Shown one piece after another: positions 16,816 through 24,705 of a DNA stretch of 64,000 bases (its first letter is position 1; each line of letters begins with the position of its first letter). The position numbers and the translations under genes are program-made. The notes under the pieces were generated by a model, which was not told the origin of the DNA, ran no database searches, and saw only the letters and a list, made by a program, of their open reading frames with translations. Source of the DNA: Thalassococcus profundi (GTDB lineage Bacteria; Pseudomonadota; Alphaproteobacteria; Rhodobacterales; Rhodobacteraceae); NCBI RefSeq assembly GCF_003344785.1, contig NZ_QPMK01000002.1, forward strand, positions 62,001 to 126,000, read 5' to 3'.

Positions 16816-18339
16816 ATGACAAACCCGCTTTACGACGCTCTTTTCGCCCGCCACGAAGGACAGGAGACACCGTTCCTGCACCTGCCCGGCGGGGATACGC
16901 TCAGCCATGGTGCCTTTCTGGAAGGCGTCGGCCGCATGGCGAATGCGCTTGGCGCGCTCGGCGTCACGCCCGGCGACCGGGTCGCGGTGCATGTGCACAA
17001 ATCCCCCGCCGCGCTGACGCTTTATGCCGCTTGCGTGAAGGCGGGTGCGGTGTTTCTGCCGCTCAACACCGCCTACACGCCGTCAGAGCTCGATTATTTC
17101 GTCGGCGACAGCGGCGCGAAGCTATTTGTCTGCGACACCGAAGAATACGGGGCCCTCGCGCCTGTGGCGGAACGGGCGGGATGCCTGCTGCAAACGATGG
17201 GCGCCGACGGCGTCGGCACGCTGACCGATCTTGCCGCACAGCAGGATGCGGCCTTCGACACCGTGCCGCGCGACGAAGACGATCTTGCGGCGCTGCTCTA
17301 TACCTCCGGCACCACAGGACGGTCCAAAGGCGCGATGCTGACGCAGCGCAACCTGTTGTCGAATGCCGAAACGCTGGTGGACACTTGGCGGTTCTCCGAC
17401 ACGGACGTTCTGCTGCACGCCCTGCCGATCTTTCACAGCCACGGGCTGTTCGTGGCGACCAACGTGTCGCTGCTGTCTGGCGCCGCAATGATCTTCCTGC
17501 CGAAGTTCGACCTCGAGGCGGTGCTGGAGGCCCTGCCCCGCGCCACGTCGATGATGGGTGTTCCGACCTTCTACACACGGCTGCTGGACGATCCGCGCTT
17601 CGACAAGGATCTCGTGTCGCACATGCGGCTTTTCATCTCCGGCTCCGCGCCACTGCTCGCGGAAACCCATGAACGCTTCGAGAAACGCACCGGGCATCGC
17701 ATCCTCGAACGCTACGGGATGACGGAAACCAGCATGAACACCTCGAACCCCTATGACGGCGAACGCCGCGCGGGGACCGTGGGCTTTCCGCTTGACGGGG
17801 TCGAGATCGAGGTGCGCGACCCGGACACCGGCAACCCGATGCCCGCGAGCGAGATCGGCGTGCTCTGGGTGCGCGGGCCCAACGTCTTCAAGGGCTACTG
17901 GCAGATGCCGGAAAAGACCGCCGAAGAGCTGCGCGAGGACGGGTTCTTCATCACCGGCGACCTCGGGCTGATCGACGACCGCGGCTATATCCATATCGTC
18001 GGACGCGGCAAGGACCTGATCATTTCCGGCGGTTACAACATCTACCCGAAGGAAATCGAGCTGTTCCTCGACGATCTGCCCGGCGTGCTCGAATCCGCGG
18101 TGATCGGTGCACCGCACCCGGATTTCGGCGAAAGCGTCGTGGCGGTTCTGGTGCCGGAGGCGGGGGCGACGCTCGACGCAGATGCGGTGCTCGAGGCCGT
18201 GTCGCGCGACATGGCCGGGTTCAAGCGCCCGCGCCGGGTCGAGATCGTCGATGCTTTGCCGCGCAACACCATGGGCAAGGTTCAAAAGGCTCAGCTGCGC
18301 GAAACCTACGCCGACGCGTTCCAGCCTGCGAAAGCCTGA
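16816..18339 (+). CDS. matB: Malonyl-CoA synthetase (MatB-type acid-CoA ligase)
   Basis: 507 residues of the ANL superfamily. The P-loop is LLYTSGTTGRSKGAM (about 158-172). MatB-type features are NTAYTPSELDYFVGDSGAKL, FHSHGLFVATNVSLLSGA, FLPKFD and RYGMTETSMNTSNPYDGERR. The C-terminal catalytic Lys is in PRNTMGKVQK. It makes malonyl-CoA (or methylmalonyl-CoA) from the free acid with ATP. The ATG at 16816 gives the standard MatB N-terminus (NPLYDALFARH); an upstream in-frame ATG overlaps the operator. It converges on the MatR-like gene 11 nt downstream. Confidence 0.88.
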   Translation: MTNPLYDALFARHEGQETPFLHLPGGDTLSHGAFLEGVGRMANALGALGVTPGDRVAVHVHKSPAALTLYAACVKAGAVFLPLNTAYTPSELDYFVGDSGAKLFVCDTEEYGALAPVAERAGCLLQTMGADGVGTLTDLAAQQDAAFDTVPRDEDDLAALLYTSGTTGRSKGAMLTQRNLLSNAETLVDTWRFSDTDVLLHALPIFHSHGLFVATNVSLLSGAAMIFLPKFDLEAVLEALPRATSMMGVPTFYTRLLDDPRFDKDLVSHMRLFISGSAPLLAETHERFEKRTGHRILERYGMTETSMNTSNPYDGERRAGTVGFPLDGVEIEVRDPDTGNPMPASEIGVLWVRGPNVFKGYWQMPEKTAEELREDGFFITGDLGLIDDRGYIHIVGRGKDLIISGGYNIYPKEIELFLDDLPGVLESAVIGAPHPDFGESVVAVLVPEAGATLDADAVLEAVSRDMAGFKRPRRVEIVDALPRNTMGKVQKAQLRETYADAFQPAKA

Positions 18340-18350
18340 GCGCGGCGGCC

Positions 18351-19049
18351 TCAGGCGGTGCCTTCGGCCTCGTTTTCGAGGATGTTCATGTACCGCGCGA
18401 AGCCCGACTTGATGTGTTCGTTGGCGGCGCGGGTCGCGGCCGCCTCGTCGCCCGCCGCGACCGCGGCGACGATTGTCTCGTGTTCTTCAATGGACCGGGC
18501 GATATTCGTGGCGATGGACAGGCCCCGGCGGCGGAAGAGGTGCATTTCCTTCACCAGGTTGGTATAGACGCTTTTGGCCTTGGCGTTGTTCGCCGCGTCG
18601 ATCAGCATGTCGTGGAATTCGATGTTGAGCGCGTAATAGCTCTTCATGTCCCGCTGGGCATGGGCCCCCCGCATGTGTTCGAGGTTGTCCTTCAGCGCAG
18701 CGACCAGCCCCTGTTCGGATCCGTCGGCGGCGCGCAGCGCGGCGGTGCCGCAGGCCATGGCAAAGATCGCGCGGCGCAGGTCGTAGAGGTTGCGCACCTC
18801 GGTCAGGGTCGTCTGATGCACAAAGGCGCCGCGGTTGGCGATGAGGTCGATCAGCCCTGAATCTGCCAGCGACCGGATTGCTTCGCGCACGGTGCCGCGG
18901 CTGACACCCATGGCATTCGACAGCGCCAGTTCGTTGAGTTTTTCACCACTCAGCAGGTCGCCATCGACGATCATGCGTTCGATCTCGGACCGCACCTCAC
19001 CCGCCAGCGTGGCGCGCCCCGCCCCGATCGTTTTCGCATTCATTTTCAT
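18351..19049 (-). CDS. MatR-like FCD-domain GntR regulator
   Basis: 232 residues. Winged helix at about 12-75 (EKLNELALSNAMGVSRGTV), FCD ligand domain with NIEFHDMLIDAANN, EEHETIVAAVAAGDE and ANEHIKSGF. In rhizobia, MatR controls matABC through a TTGT-AT-ACAA box; here the local dyad has the same half-sites with TG in the centre. The gene is next to matB, and a dyad with one mismatch overlaps its own -35 box, so it probably regulates itself and matB/caiB. The start at 19049 is preferred because of the 27-nt spacing; ATG at 19043 is possible. Confidence 0.85.
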   Translation of the reverse strand: MKMNAKTIGAGRATLAGEVRSEIERMIVDGDLLSGEKLNELALSNAMGVSRGTVREAIRSLADSGLIDLIANRGAFVHQTTLTEVRNLYDLRRAIFAMACGTAALRAADGSEQGLVAALKDNLEHMRGAHAQRDMKSYYALNIEFHDMLIDAANNAKAKSVYTNLVKEMHLFRRRGLSIATNIARSIEEHETIVAAVAAGDEAAATRAANEHIKSGFARYMNILENEAEGTA

Positions 19050-19055
19050 GGCGAC

Positions 19056-19088
19056 ATAATTTTGCGCGCGGGGCGGATTGTCAATAAT
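19056..19088 (-). promoter_or_regulatory. Promoter and overlapping operator of the MatR-like gene
   Basis: Read on the minus strand: TTGACA (19084-19079), 17-nt spacer, AATTAT (19061-19056). The operator copy ATTGTCAATAAT (19077-19088 on the plus strand) matches the dyad at 7938 and 16677 in 11 of 12 bases and overlaps the -35 box, as expected for autorepression. The -10 lies so close to the ATG at 19049 that the mRNA may be leaderless or nearly so. Confidence 0.6.
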
Positions 19089-19141
19089 CAACACTCTCGC
19101 CGCGGCGCTACATAGCGTCAGCCAAGGCCCTTGCGGGAGGA

Positions 19142-19567
19142 TCAGCCGCCGTCGGCCTCGTACCCGGCCTTTTCGATGGCCGCAATGGCGCAGGCTTCGT
19201 CGTTGTCCGAACTGTCGCCGGTAATCCCGACCGCGCCAAGGATCGCACCGTCCTTCTTGACCAGCACGCCGCCCGCCACCGGCACAAGCGATCCGTTGGC
19301 CAGCCCGTTCATGGCCTGGATGAAGAACGGCTCGGCCTGCGCCCGCTTGAAGAGTGCGCGAGACCCAAGCCCCATCGCCACGGCCCCCCGCGCCTTGCCC
19401 TGCGCGATCTCGGGCCGCAGCGTGCTGGTGCCGTCCTCGCGTGCGAGCGCCACCAAATGCCCGCCGCTGTCCAGCACGGCAACCGTCAGAGGCTTCAGAC
19501 CGTTCTCGGCCCGCCAGGCAAGGCTGTCGCGGATGATGGATTGGGCTTCGGTCAGGGTGAGGGTCAT
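19142..19567 (-). CDS. GlcG/HbpS-family haem-degrading-domain protein
   Basis: 141 residues with the GlcG/HbpS pattern: LTVAVLDSGGHLVALAREDG, FFIQAMNGLANGSLVPVAGGVL and GAILGAVGITGDSSDNDEACAI. The role of the family is poorly defined: GlcG sits in the E. coli glycolate operon, and HbpS binds haem. Here it lies in the strand that carries the TRAP genes and the second crotonase, near a large flavo-iron-sulphur 2-hydroxyacid oxidase, which fits a glycolate- or hydroxyacid-linked role. Length is normal. Confidence 0.8.
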   Translation of the reverse strand: MTLTLTEAQSIIRDSLAWRAENGLKPLTVAVLDSGGHLVALAREDGTSTLRPEIAQGKARGAVAMGLGSRALFKRAQAEPFFIQAMNGLANGSLVPVAGGVLVKKDGAILGAVGITGDSSDNDEACAIAAIEKAGYEADGG

Positions 19568-19604
19568 CGGGTCTTCCTTGGTGTTGAGGTCCGGGTGGAT
19601 CGTG

Positions 19605-20390
19605 TCACTTGCCGGACCACGTGGGTTTGCCCTTGGACAGAAACGCTTCCATCCCGGTGCGGAAATCCTCGCTCATGTAGCACATGGCGATGAGGTCGGA
19701 ATCGTCCACCTTGGTGGCCGCGCGCGTGCGGCGCATCGCCTCCTTGGTGGCGCGCAGGGTCAGCGGCGCCATGGAGCCGACGTGATCAGCCAGGTCTGCG
19801 GCGCGCGCCAGCAGCGCCTCTTCGTCGGCCAGGACTTCGCTCACCAGCCCGATGGCCTGCGCCTCGTCGGCCTCGATCAGCCGCGCCGTGAAGATCAGCT
19901 CGCGCACCCGCCCCGCGCCGATCAACTCCGACAGCCGCGCGAGGTTGCCGGCGGCCAGGCAGTTGCCCAGCGTCCGCGCGATGGGAAAGCCGTACTTGAG
20001 GCTGGCCGAACAGATGCGGATGTCGCAGGCCGCCGCGATGGACCCGCCGCCGCCGGTGCAGGCGCCGTGTATCGCCGCGATGGTCGGCACCGGGCACTTC
20101 TCGATGGTTTCCAGCACCGCGTCGATCCGCGCCTCGTAGTCCAGCGCGTCCTGCGCCGTCTCGAAGGCGCGGAACTGGGTCATGTCGGTACCGGCGGCAA
20201 AAGCCTTGCCGCCCGCGCCTGCGATCACCGCCGTCCGCACCGACCCGTCGGTCGGCATCTCGCGGCAGAGCGTTGCCAGGCGGTCGTACATGCCGAAGGT
20301 CATGGCGTTGCGTGCCTGCGGCCGGTTGAAGGTGATCCAGAGGATGCCGTCGCGCAGCTCGTCGGTGATCTCGGGTGTTTGGTCGGTCAT
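19605..20390 (-). CDS. Crotonase-family protein lacking both hydratase glutamates (second copy)
   Basis: 261 residues, the second crotonase of the window. GAGGKAFAAGTDMTQF and CTGGGGSIAAACDI form the oxyanion regions. The two hydratase glutamate positions hold Ser (GGGSIAAACDI) and Ile (FPIARTLG), so normal hydratase activity is unlikely. The Cys, Gly and Ser residues around NCLAAGNLARL differ from ordinary hydratases. The ATG at 20390 overlaps the dctM stop by 4 nt (ATGA), so it is translated with the TRAP transporter and probably acts on a CoA ester of the imported acid. Confidence 0.78.
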   Translation of the reverse strand: MTDQTPEITDELRDGILWITFNRPQARNAMTFGMYDRLATLCREMPTDGSVRTAVIAGAGGKAFAAGTDMTQFRAFETAQDALDYEARIDAVLETIEKCPVPTIAAIHGACTGGGGSIAAACDIRICSASLKYGFPIARTLGNCLAAGNLARLSELIGAGRVRELIFTARLIEADEAQAIGLVSEVLADEEALLARAADLADHVGSMAPLTLRATKEAMRRTRAATKVDDSDLIAMCYMSEDFRTGMEAFLSKGKPTWSGK

Positions 20391-21667
20391 CTGTAGAAAT
20401 ACTCCACCAGGAACATCGGGACGGCGGGCACGTAGGTGCAGATCATCAGCACCGCCAGCAGCACGCCGACGAACCAGATGTTGACCTTGGACACTTCCCA
20501 AATATTGGCGCGCGCCACCGAACAGGCGGTGATCAGCACCGAGGCCACCGGCGGCGTCTGCTGACCGATGGCGAGGTTCAGCGTCACCACGAGGCCGAAA
20601 TGCACCGGGTCGATGCCCGCGGAGTTGATCAGCGGGATCACGATCGGGATCACCAGGATGATCGCCGCCGCGGAGTGCAGGAAGAACCCGACCACCAGGA
20701 AGAAGAAGTTGAGGATCAGCAGGATCGCCCATTGCTGCGTGGTGATCGACAGGATGCTTTCCGCGAGCTGCTGCGGGATCTGCGCGCGGGTCAGGAACCC
20801 GCCCATCAGCACCGACGCGGCGACCAGCAGCATCACCACGGCGGTCTGGATGCCGCCGTCCAGCATGGCGCGGCGCAGGTGCGACAGGTTGAGGTTGCCG
20901 TACCAGGCCGACACCGCCAGTGCCGCCAGAACCGCGAGGCCCGCCGCTTCGGTCGCGGTCACGAAGCCGCCGAAGATGCCGCCAAGGATGATCACCGGCA
21001 GGGTGAAGGCGGGCAGCGCGTCCATGAAGGTTTCGCGCAGGCGCGGCAGGTTGAACGCCGCCTCGGTCGGGAAGTTGTAGCGCTTGGCAAAGGCGTAGGC
21101 CACGAACATCAGCCCGCCCGCGCCGATGAGACCGGGCACCAGACCCGCGACGAACAGCTGCTCGACCGAGGTGTTGGCCGACGCCGCGTAGAGGATCATC
21201 GGGATCGACGGCGGAATGATGATCGCCAGCGATGCCGAGGACGAGGTCACGGCGGCCGAGAACTCCTTGGAATAGCCGCGCTTCTTCATCTGCGGAATGA
21301 GGATCGACCCCATCGCCGCGACGTCCGCCACGGCAGAGCCGGAGATTTCCGCGAAGAACAGCGACACGCCGATATTGACCATCGCCAGCCCGCCGCGGAT
21401 GAAACCGATGATCGCCGAGACGAAGTTGATCAGCCGGTCGGTGATGCCGCCCGCGTTCATGATCGCCCCGGCCAGCACGAACATCGGAATGGCGATCAGC
21501 GAGAACTTGGTCGACCCGTCGTACATGTCGAGCGCGATGGTCACGAGGCTGGATGCCCCCTCGGTCGCCAGCAGGCCCAGCACGCCGCACATGGCCAGCG
21601 CCACGGCGATGGGAATGTTGATGCAGATCATCATCAGCATCGCGATGAAAATGGCTCCGATCAGCAT
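20387..21667 (-). CDS. TRAP transporter large permease (DctM)
   Basis: 426 residues, about 12 membrane segments. DctM marks: IAIPMFVLAGAIMNAGG near residue 50, SGSAVADVAAMGSILIPQM, PPSIPMILYAASANTSVEQLF and QTPPVASVLITACSVA. It is the channel subunit of a Na+-driven TRAP system with DctQ (1-nt overlap upstream) and DctP. The cluster's aminotransferase and hydroxyacid oxidase point to a 2-hydroxy- or 2-oxo-acid as substrate. Confidence 0.92.
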   Translation of the reverse strand: MLIGAIFIAMLMMICINIPIAVALAMCGVLGLLATEGASSLVTIALDMYDGSTKFSLIAIPMFVLAGAIMNAGGITDRLINFVSAIIGFIRGGLAMVNIGVSLFFAEISGSAVADVAAMGSILIPQMKKRGYSKEFSAAVTSSSASLAIIIPPSIPMILYAASANTSVEQLFVAGLVPGLIGAGGLMFVAYAFAKRYNFPTEAAFNLPRLRETFMDALPAFTLPVIILGGIFGGFVTATEAAGLAVLAALAVSAWYGNLNLSHLRRAMLDGGIQTAVVMLLVAASVLMGGFLTRAQIPQQLAESILSITTQQWAILLILNFFFLVVGFFLHSAAAIILVIPIVIPLINSAGIDPVHFGLVVTLNLAIGQQTPPVASVLITACSVARANIWEVSKVNIWFVGVLLAVLMICTYVPAVPMFLVEYFYR

Positions 21668-22233
21668 CAGACACGATCCTTGTTTTTTTCGAGTTCGGTT
21701 TCGACTTCTTCCTCGATCTCCGCATGTTCCAGCGAAATGCCGGCTGCGGTGAGCTTAAGGAAGGCGGGCAGGCTCAGGATCTGGCCGAGCATGAACAGGA
21801 TCGCGCCGATCGGGATGACCGACTGGGTGAACTGCACCGGCACCCAACGCAACGACACCAGCGTGTCCCCGGCCAGCACGTCCAGCACCTGCAGCCCGGC
21901 GCGCGCCATCAGGAAGAAGAAGGTCAGCACGATCACCTCGCCCACCAGCAGCGCCGCGATCCGCAGGTTTTTGGGCATCGCCAGAAGCACCGTGTCGAAC
22001 CCGATATGCCGCCGGTGCAGGGCGGCCAGCGCGCTTCCGTAATAGGTGATCCAGGCCAGGATGATCGCCGCCACCTCGTCGTACCAGGAAAAGCTGTTGC
22101 CGGTCAGGCGCGCGATCACCGCGAAGCTGACGATCGCCGTCAGGAGGATCATCAGACCCACCGTGATCCATTCGAGTATGCGGCTGATCAGGCGATTTAT
22201 GCGCGACAGCACGGGGTAGGAGTCATGTTCCAT
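21667..22233 (-). CDS. TRAP transporter small permease (DctQ)
   Basis: 188 residues, four membrane segments, with the DctQ mark NSFSWYDEVAAIILAWITYYGSA near residues 46-68. It has a charged C-terminal tail (EIEEEVETELEKNKDRV), somewhat longer than typical. It couples with DctM, whose start shares a base with its stop. It begins about 120 nt after dctP, with a terminator-like hairpin in between. Confidence 0.88.
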   Translation of the reverse strand: MEHDSYPVLSRINRLISRILEWITVGLMILLTAIVSFAVIARLTGNSFSWYDEVAAIILAWITYYGSALAALHRRHIGFDTVLLAMPKNLRIAALLVGEVIVLTFFFLMARAGLQVLDVLAGDTLVSLRWVPVQFTQSVIPIGAILFMLGQILSLPAFLKLTAAGISLEHAEIEEEVETELEKNKDRV

Positions 22234-22320
22234 GGCGGCCTGACATGTTGGGCATCACGACGGCCCGGCACCCTCGAAAGGCGCAGGCCGTGGCAATTGA
22301 AAGGGGACGGAAAACGAAAG

Positions 22321-22346
22321 CGGGCGGCGGGATCACCCGCCGCCCG
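22321..22346 (-). terminator. Intrinsic terminator/attenuator after dctP
   Basis: CGGGCGGCGGG (22321-22331) pairs perfectly with CCCGCCGCCCG (22336-22346) around ATCA. On the minus strand it is followed by CTTTCGTTTTCC, a U-rich run. It lies 8 nt after the dctP stop and 88 nt before dctQ, so most transcripts probably end here and some read through into dctQM. Confidence 0.75.
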
Positions 22347-22354
22347 AAAGCTGT

Positions 22355-23335
22355 TCAGCCCGAGTCGCCAAGACCCAGAACCGTGTCGATCATCTCTTGC
22401 GCGCCGTCGACCTCGGCGGCGAAGGCGTCGTAGACCGGCTTGGACGCTTCGATAAAGGCGGCCTTGTCGGCGGTGTTCACCTCGACGCCGGCATCCTCGA
22501 TCTCCTTGAGCAGCTCTGTTTCCAGTTCAGCGGCCTTCTCGTAGGTGAAGTCCTGTGTCTGGTTGGCGCAGTCGGTCAGCCCGGCCTTCACGTCATCGGG
22601 CAGGCCGTCGAACTTGCTCTTGGAAGCGAGGATATAGGCCGGCGTGTAGACGTGGCCGGTGATCGAAAGGTATTCCTGCACTTCCTGGAACTTGGCCGAG
22701 GCGATCTGTGCATAGGGGTTTTCCTGGCCGTCGATCACGCCGGTCTGCAGCGCGGTGAACACGTCGGAGAACGCCATCGGCGTCGGGTTGGCGCCGTATT
22801 CCTGGAACATCCGCAGACGCCAGACGCCGTTCGGCGTGCGCAGCTTGACGCCTTCGAGGTCCGACGGCACGTTGATCGGGCGCACGTTGTTGGTGATGTG
22901 GCGGAAGCCGTTCTCGGCCAGGCCGACGATGTGGTAGCCGTTGTCGTTCGCGGCCTGCTGGAACGTATCCATCATCTCGTCCTGGACACGGCGCATGTGG
23001 TCGCGGCTGGTGATGATGTAGGGCATCTCGAAGATACCGAAGCTGTCATCGACCGAGGACATGATCGAGGACGGCAGCGAGAAGTCCATCTGCCCCAGCT
23101 TGAGTTTCTGCAGCATTTCCTTGTCGTTGCCCAGCTGCGACGACCCGAAGGTCTGCACCTGGACCTTGTCGGGCATGGCGCCGTTCACGCATTCGGCAAA
23201 GTGGTTGACCGAAGCCTCGAACAGCGAGCCGGGCGCGCCGACATGGCCGAACTTCATGGTCATTTCCTGCGCCGATGCGGCGCCGGCAACGCCGGCAAGC
23301 GCGGTGGCCGCCAGAAGTGTCTTGATGGTCTTCAT
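22355..23335 (-). CDS. TRAP transporter solute-binding protein (DctP)
   Basis: 326 residues. Signal peptide MKTIKTLLAATALAGVAGAA with cleavage after ASA near residue 22. DctP family features: KFGHVGAPGSLFEASV at the start of the mature protein, the conserved Arg in VKLRTPNGVWRLRMFQ that binds the substrate carboxylate, NPTPMAFSDVFTALQTGVIDGQENP and YLSITGHVYTPA. GGGAGGAGACAT precedes the ATG. First gene of the minus-strand TRAP set, 60 nt after the aminotransferase gene. Confidence 0.92.
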   Translation of the reverse strand: MKTIKTLLAATALAGVAGAASAQEMTMKFGHVGAPGSLFEASVNHFAECVNGAMPDKVQVQTFGSSQLGNDKEMLQKLKLGQMDFSLPSSIMSSVDDSFGIFEMPYIITSRDHMRRVQDEMMDTFQQAANDNGYHIVGLAENGFRHITNNVRPINVPSDLEGVKLRTPNGVWRLRMFQEYGANPTPMAFSDVFTALQTGVIDGQENPYAQIASAKFQEVQEYLSITGHVYTPAYILASKSKFDGLPDDVKAGLTDCANQTQDFTYEKAAELETELLKEIEDAGVEVNTADKAAFIEASKPVYDAFAAEVDGAQEMIDTVLGLGDSG

Positions 23336-23395
23336 GATGTCTCCTCCCAGAGTTTTACGTGTCTTTCGGGCCGTCGCCCCGCGAAGGCCCGCCGG

Positions 23396-24553
23396 TCAGG
23401 CGAGCATCCGCATCGCGGCTTGCACCCCACCGCTTTCGTGGGGCACATCCGCTTTTTTCAGTCCCATTTCGACACCGGCCAAAGTCGCAACCAGCATCAG
23501 GTCGTTGAAATCGCCCAGGTGTCCGATTCGGAACACCCTGTCGGCGACCTTGGAGAGGCCATTGCCCAGCGAGATGTCGAAATGCTCCAGCGTCGTGGCC
23601 CGGAAGGCGTCGGCGCTGTGGCCTTCGGGCATCTTCACCGCGGTCAGCACGCCGCTTTCCTGGCCCTGCGTGGCGCAAAGCACCTCGAGCCCCCAATGCC
23701 GCACGGCCGCGCGAGTCGCGGCGCCGTGGCGGGCATGGCGCGCAAAGACATTCTCCAACCCCTCCTCGTGCAGCATGTCGATGGCCTCGTTCAGACCATA
23801 GAGCAGGTTGGTCGCGGGCGTGTAGGGGAAATATCCGGTCTTGTTGGGGCCCAGCATCTCGGCCCAGTCCCAGTAGGACCGTTGCAAGGTCGCCGTCTTG
23901 TTTGCTGCGAGTGCCTTGGCGCTTACCGCGTTGAACGACAGGCCCGGCGGCAGCATCAGACCCTTCTGCGAGCCGGACACCGTCACGTCCACGCCCCAAG
24001 CATCGTGCTGATACTCCAGCGACGCAAGACCCGAGATCGTGTCGACCATGAAGAGCGCCGGGTGCCCCGCCGCGTCGATAGCCTTGCGCACGGCGGCGAT
24101 GGGCGACACCGACCCGGTCGAGGTTTCGTTGTGGACAACGCAGACGGCCTTGATCTCGTGGCCCTTGTCCTCGGCCAGCCGCGCCTCGATCCGCTCGGGA
24201 TCGGCACCGCCGCGCCAGTCGCCCTCGATGAACTCGGCCTGAAGACCCAGCTTTTCCGCCAGCTTCTTCCAGAGCGTCGCGAAATGCCCGGTCTCGAACA
24301 TCAGCACCTTGTCGCCGGGCGACAGCGTGTTTACCAGCGCCGCCTCCCAGGCACCGGTGCCGGACGCGGGATAGATGAAGACATGCTCTTCGGCGTTGAA
24401 GATGGTCTTGAGCCCGCTCAGCGCCTTTTGGCCGACCTTGGCGAAATCCGGCCCGCGGTGGTCGATGGTCTGCTGGGAAATCGCGCTCAGGATCCGGTCC
24501 GGCACGGCGCTCGGCCCCGGGATCTGCAGGAAATGACGGCCCGCTTTTCTCAT
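23396..24553 (-). CDS. Class V aminotransferase, serine-glyoxylate/aspartate-glyoxylate type
   Basis: 385 residues. FLQIPGPSAVPDRIL at the start, TIDHRGPDF, IYPASGTGAWEAALVN and the PLP Lys in VSGSQKGLMLPPG are typical of serine-glyoxylate and related glyoxylate aminotransferases (SgaA, and BhcA of the beta-hydroxyaspartate cycle). No other Bhc genes are present, so that cycle is not supported here. It would interconvert a 2-oxoacid (glyoxylate, hydroxypyruvate or similar) and its amino acid. The ATG at 24553 has GGAG about 10 nt upstream; an upstream ATG at 24691 would run through the promoter. Divergent from the Fe-S oxidase gene. Confidence 0.85.
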   Translation of the reverse strand: MRKAGRHFLQIPGPSAVPDRILSAISQQTIDHRGPDFAKVGQKALSGLKTIFNAEEHVFIYPASGTGAWEAALVNTLSPGDKVLMFETGHFATLWKKLAEKLGLQAEFIEGDWRGGADPERIEARLAEDKGHEIKAVCVVHNETSTGSVSPIAAVRKAIDAAGHPALFMVDTISGLASLEYQHDAWGVDVTVSGSQKGLMLPPGLSFNAVSAKALAANKTATLQRSYWDWAEMLGPNKTGYFPYTPATNLLYGLNEAIDMLHEEGLENVFARHARHGAATRAAVRHWGLEVLCATQGQESGVLTAVKMPEGHSADAFRATTLEHFDISLGNGLSKVADRVFRIGHLGDFNDLMLVATLAGVEMGLKKADVPHESGGVQAAMRMLA

Positions 24554-24634
24554 GACACCAAGCTCCGCATACTTCCCCCATCTTTCCCGCCGCGACGATC
24601 CGCACAGCGCTTGCTTTCGATTTTCGTTGCCTAA

Positions 24635-24663
24635 CCATAATTTTGAATGCAAAATTAAGTCAA
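24635..24663 (-). promoter_or_regulatory. Promoter of the aminotransferase gene with an operator palindrome between -35 and -10
   Basis: Minus strand: TTGACT (24663-24658), 17-nt spacer, TTATGG (24640-24635). The spacer is filled by TAATTTTG-AATG-CAAAATTA (24638-24657), a perfect 8-bp inverted repeat. A repressor bound there would block this promoter and could also affect the divergent oxidase gene. The GntR regulator at 27617, downstream of the oxidase, is the likeliest ligand of the site. Confidence 0.6.
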
Positions 24664-24705
24664 CAAAAATTATCGCCCACCCCGACTGCAAGAAACGGAC
24701 GCCTC

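Noticed and set aside
23396-24553. Beta-hydroxyaspartate cycle (BhcA) in this cluster
   Set aside because: Only the aminotransferase resembles a Bhc protein; dehydratase, aldolase and iminosuccinate reductase genes are absent.
24658-24668. GTCAACAA next to the GntR3 palindrome as another copy of the shared operator
   Set aside because: Only 8 of 12 bases match, no dyad; it is covered by the -35 box TTGACT.
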